Shown one piece after another: positions 10,201 through 17,038 of a stretch of 64,000 nt of DNA (positions are counted from its first letter, which is position 1; the number at the start of each line of letters is the position of its first letter). The notes under the pieces were generated by a model that saw only the letters and a program-made list of their open reading frames with translations, had not been told where the DNA came from and searched no databases. The stretch comes from Deltaproteobacteria bacterium. GTDB lineage: Bacteria > Myxococcota_C > UBA6777. The stretch is taken from contig PCBK01000018.1 in NCBI GenBank assembly GCA_002731275.1, forward strand, positions 46,352 through 110,351. The letters run 5' to 3'. Position numbers and translations under genes: made by a program.

Positions 10201-10293
10201 ATTTCGTTTGCAAACTCGGCTCTTGGATATTCGTGACCAAGTCATCTGCCCACAACCTTACCACGGTCCAAGAGTCGAGTTTGCAAACGAAAT
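10201..10293. repeat. Inverted repeat, 27-bp arms
   Basis: The arm 10201-10227 (beginning ATTTCGTTTGCAAACTCG) and the arm 10267-10293 (ending GTTTGCAAACGAAAT) are reverse complements at 26 of 27 positions, with a 39-bp spacer. Each arm contains the self-complementary core GTTTGCAAAC. There is no T-tract. Candidates are a MITE/REP-like remnant, a structured RNA or a protein-binding palindrome. Confidence 0.85.
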
Positions 10294-10456
10294 TTCGCCC
10301 TCACCTGCCAGTATAACAACAACTCTCCCAACATGCACCTCCTTCTTGGGGTAGAAGGCTACAGGGCTTTCGAAGCTGTTCGGTTTTGTGGTATATTTTT
10401 GCGCAATCACAAGCCAGGTGCCTCACGCACCTATCAGGACACGGGAGACAGCATAG

Positions 10457-11710
10457 ATGTCTTTGAGATTGCGAGGAATTCGAAAGTTATACCCGGTCGC
10501 CCCCGATCAACACGCTGAGATCATAGAAGACGCTGAGATCAAGATCGATGGTGAACATATCAGCTGGGTAGGTCCACAAAGTGACGCCCCTCCTCTAGGA
10601 GACAATGAACAAGTCGTGGATCTGCAAGGAGCGATGGTCACGCCAGGATGGATCGACGCACACACACACTTGATCTGGGCAGGGAGTCGACAACACGAAT
10701 TCACACAGCGCCTGCAAGGCAAGTCCTACCTGGAGATCGCCAAAGCAGGCGGCGGGATCATGTCTACGGTCCGTAATGTCAGAGAAGCAACCGTCGAACA
10801 ACTCGTCACATGGGCAAGACCCAGACTGCAACGCTTTATCTCGTACGGTGTGACAACGCTCGAAGTCAAAAGTGGCTATGGCCTGAGCACAGACGCAGAG
10901 CTCAAGATGTTGCGTGCAGCGGCCTTGCTCTCTAAAGAGACCCCCGTGGACATCGAACCGACCTTCCTCGGTGCACACACCATCCCGACAGAGTACAAAT
11001 CCAACCGAGCAGCCTATCTCGATCTCGTCTGTGAAGAGATGATCCCCAAAGTCGTCGACGAGGGATTGGCCACTTCATGTGACGTCTTCCTCGAAGAGTC
11101 AGCCTTTACATACGAAGAAGCCAAGCGCGTGTTGACGACAGGACAACGATACGGCTTACACGCACGCATTCACGCGGATCAACTCTCGTCGGGTCGGGGC
11201 GCAGAGTTGGCAGCCGAGATCGGCGCAGCCAGCGCCGACCACCTCGAAGAAGCCTCTCTCGAAGGTATCAAAGCCATGGCAGATGCAGGTGTCGTCGCCT
11301 GTATGATTCCAGGTTCGACGTTCAGTCTTCGCCAAGGGAAGTACGCCCCAGCCCGGACCTTTTTGGATGAAGGCGTCACGCTCACCCTCTCAACGGACAT
11401 CAACCCAGGCACGACGACGAGCGAAAACATCGCATTGATGGGAACACTCGCCTGTCTACACATGGGACTCTCACCGCTCGAAGTCCTCCACGCTGTCACC
11501 AGAGGTGCCGCCACATCCCTCAAAAAACAACAACACATCGGCTCCGTCGCGAAGGGATTTCAAGCAGATCTCGCGATCTTCGATGCGCCTGACGTAGAGA
11601 CCCTCTTTTATCACTACGGTGTCTCCCATGTACGACAGGTGATCAAACGAGGCACATTGCTCTGGTCAAAGCCTCCTCTCGATGGGACAACCCAACACAC
11701 ATTTGTCTGA
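10457..11710 (+). CDS. hutI: Imidazolonepropionase
   Basis: 417 residues, normal length for HutI. It hydrolyses 4-imidazolone-5-propionate to N-formimino-glutamate in histidine degradation (cytoplasm). Amidohydrolase metal ligands are visible: His69 and His71 in IDAHTHLIWAG, later His in FLGAHT and IHADQLS, and Asp in LSTDINPGT. Family-specific stretches include GKSYLEIAKAGGGI and TTLEVKSGYGL. The ATG at 10457 has GGGAGA about 9 nt upstream. No other hut genes are adjacent, so the rest of the pathway must lie elsewhere. Confidence 0.95.
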   Translation: MSLRLRGIRKLYPVAPDQHAEIIEDAEIKIDGEHISWVGPQSDAPPLGDNEQVVDLQGAMVTPGWIDAHTHLIWAGSRQHEFTQRLQGKSYLEIAKAGGGIMSTVRNVREATVEQLVTWARPRLQRFISYGVTTLEVKSGYGLSTDAELKMLRAAALLSKETPVDIEPTFLGAHTIPTEYKSNRAAYLDLVCEEMIPKVVDEGLATSCDVFLEESAFTYEEAKRVLTTGQRYGLHARIHADQLSSGRGAELAAEIGAASADHLEEASLEGIKAMADAGVVACMIPGSTFSLRQGKYAPARTFLDEGVTLTLSTDINPGTTTSENIALMGTLACLHMGLSPLEVLHAVTRGAATSLKKQQHIGSVAKGFQADLAIFDAPDVETLFYHYGVSHVRQVIKRGTLLWSKPPLDGTTQHTFV

Positions 11711-11751
11711 GTCAATACAAGTCTATTCCCCCAATCAACTGGAGAATATGT

Positions 11752-13716
11752 ATGCGTCAACAACACTCATTCCGACGGAGATTCGTTGGTCTATGTACGA
11801 CCTTTGTCGTCGTACTTGTTCTGCTCGCTTCATTTTCACAAGGCGCGCTGGGAGACGATCTGTTCGTCCTCCCCGGTGACGAAGCCCCCAAACCCAAAAA
11901 ACGCAAGAAGGCCAAAGCCAAATTCCAGGGTGGGAATTACAAGTTGCCCCCGATTTATGGACCTCGCAAAGAATGGCAGTCCTTACGTAGCACCTCACAG
12001 ATCACCTGCACCGCACGATACCGCGACACTTTGTGGGCGGGGACATCGGGAAGTGGTCTGATCCGCTGGGATATGCGTTCAGGTGGCTATCGCTTTTACG
12101 TGCCCTCCGAGAAAGATGCCCGCGCCAGGAGTATTTTGGCGCTGGCAGCAGCGCCCAATGGTGACATCTGGATTGGGACCAACGGCTTTGGTGTCGCGCG
12201 ACTCAAACGTGGACGCAGTAAGTGGAAGTTCTACCAGTACAAGCACGGACTCCCAGGAAACATCGTCCAGACCATCGCGTTCGCACCGAATGGCGACGTG
12301 TGGGTAGGTACACAACGTGGTGTCGCGCGCCTCAAGCGCGGACGCAGCAAGTGGAAGCGTTACACCATCCGCAAAGGATTTCCAGCAACCGACATCCGCG
12401 CCATTACAGTCAACCGCGCCGGTCAGGTCTGGTTTAGCCCCAACACAGGCAAGCCCTTCTATCTGCAAGGTCGTCGCTACGTGAAAATCAAGCGCTTCCC
12501 TGTCATCGGCTCCACATGTATCAAAGAAGACGCAAGAGGCGGACTGTGGTTTTGCAACGATCAAGGCGCCATCTACTACAAAAACGGACGCGGCAAATTG
12601 TACACCACTGAGCACGGTCTGACGCGAGGTGTTGTACAGACCATTCACATCGACCCCTCCGATGGCGTCTGGCTTGGGACACGCTCAGGTGGGATCAGCT
12701 ACTACAAAAACAACCGCTGGGTCACCATGAACATCAGCAGCGGATTGCCCGGAAAAGACGTACGCGGCATCACAGGTGGACCGGGTGGACAACTCTTCGC
12801 CGCAACACACCTCAACGGCGCAGTCCGGTACAAAGGCGGTCGATGGCACAGACTCCCCGTTGGGGTCGTCGGAAACCAGATCCGTGCGGTCGCTTACTCT
12901 CCTGATGGCTCGGTATGGCTAGGGACCGCTTCAGGCGCAAGTCGCTATTACAAAGGATACTGGTTTAACTACACCAACGTCCTCCCCAACCCCGATGTAC
13001 GCTCCTTTACATTTGATCCTGAAGGCAATGTCTGGATCGGAACGTACGGCGGCGGCGTCGTTCGCTTCAACGGCAAGAAGTGGAAGACCTTTGAGATGCT
13101 CGATGGTCTCGCGAGTAACCGTATCGTCGCGAGCGCGCTCACCCCTGAGGGGATCTGGTTTGCACACGAACAAAAAGGTCTCTCCCTCTACACCGCAGGA
13201 AAGTGGAAGACTTTCACAGCCAAAAACACCCGCCACACGCTCAATCCAGCATACAAAATCCTCACGATGTTTACGGCCCCTGATTACAGCATCTCGATCG
13301 GAAGCCTCGGTGGCGGAGTCACCAGACATCGCGTCGATGGTACATGGCGAAAAGTCCGCCAGATGAGAGGCGCAGCCACAAAAGGTGTTGTCAGTGGGAT
13401 CGCAAAGGACAAAAATGGTCGCTGGTGGTTTGGTGCCAAAAACGGTCTCTACAGCCTTTACAAAGGAAAACTCAAGCGCTACACCAAACGAGATGGACTG
13501 CCCCACAACCACGTCCTCACAGTCGCCGCTGATGGCAACAAGATCTGGCTCGGCACCAAAAAAGGCGTCGCGGTCTTCGATGGTAACTCCTGGCGTTCCT
13601 TCACACAGGACGATGGACTCGCCCACAACCACGTCACCACGATCACTGTCACTCCCTGGGGAGAGAAGTGGTTTGGTACCGCAAATGACGGACTGACCAT
13701 TTATCGAGGTGAATAG
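11752..13716 (+). CDS. Secreted beta-propeller protein (two-component-regulator propeller repeats)
   Basis: 654 residues. Residues ~8-35 form a signal peptide (basic start, VVVLVLLASFSQGALG). The rest is about thirteen repeats around G.VW.GT..GG..R...GKW..Y....GL....V, the Reg_prop propeller unit known from sensor domains of hybrid two-component kinases. Here there is no kinase, membrane anchor or output domain after the propeller, so it is a stand-alone periplasmic or extracellular protein. CTGGAGAA precedes the ATG at 11752. It follows hutI by 41 bp on the same strand, but co-function is not suggested. Ligand unknown. Confidence 0.88.
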   Translation: MRQQHSFRRRFVGLCTTFVVVLVLLASFSQGALGDDLFVLPGDEAPKPKKRKKAKAKFQGGNYKLPPIYGPRKEWQSLRSTSQITCTARYRDTLWAGTSGSGLIRWDMRSGGYRFYVPSEKDARARSILALAAAPNGDIWIGTNGFGVARLKRGRSKWKFYQYKHGLPGNIVQTIAFAPNGDVWVGTQRGVARLKRGRSKWKRYTIRKGFPATDIRAITVNRAGQVWFSPNTGKPFYLQGRRYVKIKRFPVIGSTCIKEDARGGLWFCNDQGAIYYKNGRGKLYTTEHGLTRGVVQTIHIDPSDGVWLGTRSGGISYYKNNRWVTMNISSGLPGKDVRGITGGPGGQLFAATHLNGAVRYKGGRWHRLPVGVVGNQIRAVAYSPDGSVWLGTASGASRYYKGYWFNYTNVLPNPDVRSFTFDPEGNVWIGTYGGGVVRFNGKKWKTFEMLDGLASNRIVASALTPEGIWFAHEQKGLSLYTAGKWKTFTAKNTRHTLNPAYKILTMFTAPDYSISIGSLGGGVTRHRVDGTWRKVRQMRGAATKGVVSGIAKDKNGRWWFGAKNGLYSLYKGKLKRYTKRDGLPHNHVLTVAADGNKIWLGTKKGVAVFDGNSWRSFTQDDGLAHNHVTTITVTPWGEKWFGTANDGLTIYRGE

Positions 13717-14249
13717 AAAAGGAATGATGCCCCCTCACCCCCTCTCCAAGAGGGTCACCCCTCCGGATATCTATCTTCAACAAAACAAAGAAGCAGGTCA
13801 CCACATCACGCGGTCCTGCGATTGTTTCGTGAATGTGTAAAAAATCCCCCTTTTTTGTGTCGGAGAAAAGGGGGGAAACATTCTTGTCCTGGTGCGCGCA
13901 CAAAAGCCCGAGACCCAAAACGCAAAACTCGCTCCCAGAACAGGAAATTCTTCTTGTGCTGTTTTGACAGAAACGACATAAAAGATGTTGAGACAAAGCA
14001 ACACATAATTTGATCCAGATCAAAAACCCCGACTTCTCCGCCTTCTCTTCCTCCACATCTCGCGCCTTGTCAATCTTTGGGAACAAAACACTCCAAACGT
14101 TGACTTATCATAGGTTTCGGGACAAACAAGCCCACACAAAACACCGAAAACAACCTTACGCAACATCACCTCGTTATGGCTGCGGCAAGAAGATCTTGAA
14201 GATGATGGTTTTTCGTTCTAAGATAAGCGGATAGAGAATGGGAGGCGCT
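13717..14249. other. Intergenic region without a supported gene
   Basis: About 530 bp. Open frames here are short and lack ribosome sites. Two hairpins are visible: CCCTC-tccaa-GAGGG near 13750 and a G/C-rich stem at 13845-13876. An AT-rich stretch near 13995-14120 may contain the promoter of the following gene (TTGACT at about 14099), but no good -10 box was found at the right spacing. Confidence 0.5.
13845..13876 (-). terminator. Hairpin with T-tract on the minus strand
   Basis: The stem TCCCCCTTTTT / AAAAGGGGGGA encloses a ~10-nt loop. Read on the minus strand it is followed by six T residues, like an intrinsic terminator; on the plus strand no T-run follows. It could stop antisense transcription toward the propeller gene or act weakly in both directions. 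Confidence 0.45.
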
Positions 14250-14945
14250 ATGCATGTAAGGGATATCATCGACGAATTAAAAGAACAGGTCATCACACTT
14301 GAAGCAGCCTTGCACAAAGGCATTCCTGAGGAGCTGCTGCATCTCTTCGCCTGTGATTGCGCAGAGCGCGCGCTGCGAAGACAGGAGAGTCATTCACGTA
14401 CAACCGATGAACGCTCATGGGAAGCCATCCACACCAAGCGCCTGTGGGTACACGACAAGGCACCTGACACAGAGCGCTCAACAGCACTCGGTGCCGCGAA
14501 AGAGGCCGTGCTTCTCGCTGATGATCGCACCCTCTACGCGAAGCGACGCGCCGGCCTCAACTCCGCATATCGAGCCGTCTGGTTCACAGAGCGAGCCTCA
14601 CAAGCCGCCGCAGAGAGCGCTTTTAAGAGTTGTATCAAAGACGCCCGCCGCGCAGCGCTCCACGCGTCCTCCTTTGCCCTTGAGACCGCAGCACGCTCCG
14701 TTTACGGAGGCAAAGACCAGAGTGAACACAACGAAGCACTTGAGCGCCACTGGCAGATCAAGCGGCTATGTTGGTATTTGTCGTTGATTACATTTGCAGG
14801 CCATCGTTGGTTGACGATCGCGCCAGGTGGACTCACCCCCGCAGCAGAAGACACTGATTGTCAGCTCGATACAGATCTACCTCGCCACTCCCCCCACGAT
14901 CACCCCTCTCGTTCTTCCCAAACACTCCAGGCCATCGCGTCCTGA
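14250..14945 (+). CDS. Imm5-like putative immunity protein
   Basis: 231 residues, Ala-rich and helical. The segments LLHLFACDCAERAL near the N-terminus, the Ala-rich helices in the middle and EALERHWQIKRL near the end resemble the putative immunity protein family (Imm5) linked to polymorphic toxins. This is my pattern memory, not a search. The ATG at 14250 has GGGAGG 5 nt upstream; the ATG at 14238 lies at that site's own start and is less likely. No toxin gene lies next to it, so it may be an orphan or serve another role. Confidence 0.6.
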   Translation: MHVRDIIDELKEQVITLEAALHKGIPEELLHLFACDCAERALRRQESHSRTTDERSWEAIHTKRLWVHDKAPDTERSTALGAAKEAVLLADDRTLYAKRRAGLNSAYRAVWFTERASQAAAESAFKSCIKDARRAALHASSFALETAARSVYGGKDQSEHNEALERHWQIKRLCWYLSLITFAGHRWLTIAPGGLTPAAEDTDCQLDTDLPRHSPHDHPSRSSQTLQAIAS

Positions 14946-14976
14946 AATCACTCAAAACGCCCCTTTCCAACCCCGC

Positions 14977-15672
14977 TCAATCGCTCTTTTGCTCGCGTTT
15001 TTTTCGCAACCAACGCCGAAAAAGTCGTTTCGCAGTCCGACCAAACCGACGAATGAGAGTCTTGCGTTCTTTGAGATGAGCCTGCCACTGTTTGGGATAA
15101 TGCTTCTCGATATAGCCTCTCAATGGCTTACTTGCATCGACAATCCGCCAATGAATGGGCTTCGCGTCCAGATCAAAATACATAGGTGTCACACTCGACT
15201 GCTCTTTGAACACAACGTGTAGCCGTCCCTGGAACGTAAACGTATAACACTGTGAGCTGTACAACACCCCACCACCACATAACAACAAAAGTACGGAGTA
15301 CACGATGGTCAGAAACTGGGCATAGCGGCTTTTGGTCCCCCCAGCTTCTTCGGACTCTAATCTTGGCGTGTCTCCGCGAGAGAGTGTGGCGATATAGTAA
15401 GGAACCATCGCGATAAAGCCGATCAAACCCCCGACACAAGAGGCTGCAAACAAATACGTTGCAGGACCTTCGAGCTCCAAGAAGAACAACCCGATCGAGA
15501 TCGCCACGCCAAACCAGATGATGAGCAGGTATATCGGAAGAAAAGCGCTTCGTTGGTTTTCCTTTTGTTCGGCGTAAAACTGCGCGCAAAAAAACGGAAA
15601 CACGAGGAAGTAGAATGACACACGCACCAGCTCAACAAAAAAAGAAACCAAACCTTCGATTAAATCGTCCAT
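14977..15672 (-). CDS. Four-helix membrane protein of unknown function
   Basis: 231 residues. Hydrophobic segments at about 9-31, 45-66, 72-95 and 118-140 predict four membrane helices. They are followed by a soluble ~90-residue tail ending in a strongly basic stretch (RRFGRTAKRLFRRWLRKKR). AAAGGAG precedes the ATG at 15672, so the longer frame to 15804 is not used. I do not recognise the family. It converges with the Imm5-like gene 31 bp away and follows the 2H phosphodiesterase gene on the same strand with a ~98-bp gap. Confidence 0.75.
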   Translation of the reverse strand: MDDLIEGLVSFFVELVRVSFYFLVFPFFCAQFYAEQKENQRSAFLPIYLLIIWFGVAISIGLFFLELEGPATYLFAASCVGGLIGFIAMVPYYIATLSRGDTPRLESEEAGGTKSRYAQFLTIVYSVLLLLCGGGVLYSSQCYTFTFQGRLHVVFKEQSSVTPMYFDLDAKPIHWRIVDASKPLRGYIEKHYPKQWQAHLKERKTLIRRFGRTAKRLFRRWLRKKREQKSD

Positions 15673-15770
15673 ACCTGCTCCTTTTGGTGTAGGTGAATCA
15701 CGTCTTAGATTGCTCTGTTTTTCGTTCTGTCCAAAGAACAACGTGCCTGATCTTCTCATTCCCCACAGTG

Positions 15771-16346
15771 TCAAGTAAGAGGAAGCGTCGCGATACAGCG
15801 CCACGCCGGGTCTTCAGGCCCACGTAACATATATTGAAGCGTCTCAATACGCACAGTACACCGCGAAGACTCCCACTCCGTCTCCCTCAATTCTTCGACC
15901 ATCTGACGTACACCGTCAGGTTTGAGCCTCATCGCGAGTGTCAGATGTGGCGAGAAGGTCTTGTGTTTGTCACGCCCCAATGTCTCGATGAGGGTCTCTC
16001 TGATGGATAACATTGCATCAGCCTGGGCTCCCAGGTAAACCACCCTTTTGCCAAATGTGTGGATACCACCAAGTGTCATATCAAAGGCCGGAATGCTCCC
16101 CTCCAACGCAGCGAATTGTGCGAGGGTGTTGGCTTCATTTTCGGCAGAAGGCGCTCCATCACGCCAATACGTCCCAGCGATCGTCACGTGTGGTGCGGTG
16201 ATCTGCGAGGTGCGTAAATCGTATTGTTCACGCACCTGCTGCAGTCTATCGATAAGCTCCCCTTCAGGGAAGGCGCCGATGAAGATCCTGTAATCGCCTC
16301 TCTTTTGTCGATGATGGGTGTTCTTTTTGCCTCGTTTTGCTTGCAT
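15771..16346 (-). CDS. thpR: RNA 2',3'-cyclic phosphodiesterase (2H family)
   Basis: 191 residues, the usual length for ThpR/LigT. The two catalytic H-x-T-x motifs of 2H phosphoesterases are present (HVTIAG and HLTLAM), spaced as in the family. These enzymes open 2',3'-cyclic phosphates on RNA ends; an earlier name was 2'-5' RNA ligase. The start at 16346 has GGAGG 7 nt upstream. The N-terminus is a short basic stretch (QAKRGKKNTHHRQKRG) that could contact RNA. It is divergent from the NUDIX gene, sharing a ~126-bp control region. Confidence 0.85.
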   Translation of the reverse strand: MQAKRGKKNTHHRQKRGDYRIFIGAFPEGELIDRLQQVREQYDLRTSQITAPHVTIAGTYWRDGAPSAENEANTLAQFAALEGSIPAFDMTLGGIHTFGKRVVYLGAQADAMLSIRETLIETLGRDKHKTFSPHLTLAMRLKPDGVRQMVEELRETEWESSRCTVRIETLQYMLRGPEDPAWRCIATLPLT

Positions 16347-16472
16347 CCAGTACCTCCTTTTCGAGAAGATGTTTCTTATATCATCCAAAAGTGTACACTC
16401 TACGAACGAGCGTCCAGATGGGTTCTCATCGCTTTTTCAGTGGTGGAAGACAACGAAGAGATGGAGATTTGT

Positions 16473-16913
16473 ATGTTTGATGACACAGAGAAGATCGTCC
16501 AGTCAGGCGTGATCCCATACCGAAAAACAGACGAAGGCTACGAGGTGTTGATGATCACCTCACGTCGCACAGGCGCGTGGCAATTTCCCAAAGGATACAT
16601 GGAGCCGGGCATGGAACCAGAGGAGTCCGCAGCCAAGGAAGCATTTGAGGAGGCCGGTGTAGAGGGACAGGTCTACAACACGCTGATCGGAGAGTACGAA
16701 TATACCAAGCACTATCGCACATATTGTGTAGAATTGTATCCGCTACAGGTTACGCATATCCTTGATGAATGGGAGGAGAAAGGACAACGTCGTCGAGCAT
16801 GGTGGACACCAGCCCGTGCGATAGATGTGCTCACCAGCCCAGCACTCCAGGGGATTCTACAGACGTTTATGCGAAGCGATCCAGCTCGCTGGGAGACGTC
16901 ATCATTCCTGTGA
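16473..16913 (+). CDS. NUDIX hydrolase, diphosphoinositol/diadenosine polyphosphate hydrolase-like
   Basis: 146 residues. The NUDIX box reads GYMEPGMEPEESAAKEAFEE followed by AGV, with Lys for the usual Arg and Met at the first acidic position; the PGM form is common in the DIPP-like branch (FPKG..EPGM). Such enzymes cleave diphosphates in dinucleoside polyphosphates or inositol pyrophosphates. GGAG lies 6 nt before the ATG at 16473; an in-frame ATG at 16461 is an alternative. Substrate not determinable. Confidence 0.82.
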   Translation: MFDDTEKIVQSGVIPYRKTDEGYEVLMITSRRTGAWQFPKGYMEPGMEPEESAAKEAFEEAGVEGQVYNTLIGEYEYTKHYRTYCVELYPLQVTHILDEWEEKGQRRRAWWTPARAIDVLTSPALQGILQTFMRSDPARWETSSFL

Positions 16914-16988
16914 CATACCTTGACGTATATAGATGTATCCTTTGGATATGACGGTCAACGACCTCCCCTTGAAGGGAGCAGCTTGAAA

Positions 16989-17016
16989 GATCGTTTGCAA
17001 CACCACGCAAACGATC
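16989..17016. promoter_or_regulatory. Perfect 10-bp inverted repeat upstream of topB
   Basis: GATCGTTTGC (16989-16998) and GCAAACGATC (17007-17016) flank an 8-nt loop and end 22 bp before the topB start, just upstream of its ribosome site. It could be an operator or a 5'-UTR hairpin. No T-tract follows. Confidence 0.6.
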
Positions 17017-17038
17017 GCGAAAGAGAAGGAACAGAGTC

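Larger units (their letters stand above)
9893..10456. other. Intergenic region with two long inverted repeats
   Basis: 564 bp with no supported gene; the overlapping open frames here have no ribosome site or recognisable composition. It contains two successive long hairpin-forming repeats, listed separately. The last ~60 bp should hold the hutI promoter; a TGGTATATT stretch near 10390 could be an extended -10 element, but no convincing -35 was found. Confidence 0.6.

Noticed and set aside
9840..10316. 158-codon plus-strand frame over the hairpin region
   Set aside because: Overlaps the end of the aminotransferase-like gene in another frame, lacks a ribosome site and runs through both inverted repeats.
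12931..13632. 233-codon minus-strand frame inside the propeller gene
   Set aside because: Shadow of a repetitive coding sequence; the plus-strand frame has signal peptide and clear propeller repeats.
16920..16948. TTGACG-type promoter before topB
   Set aside because: No acceptable -10 box at 16-18 bp spacing.
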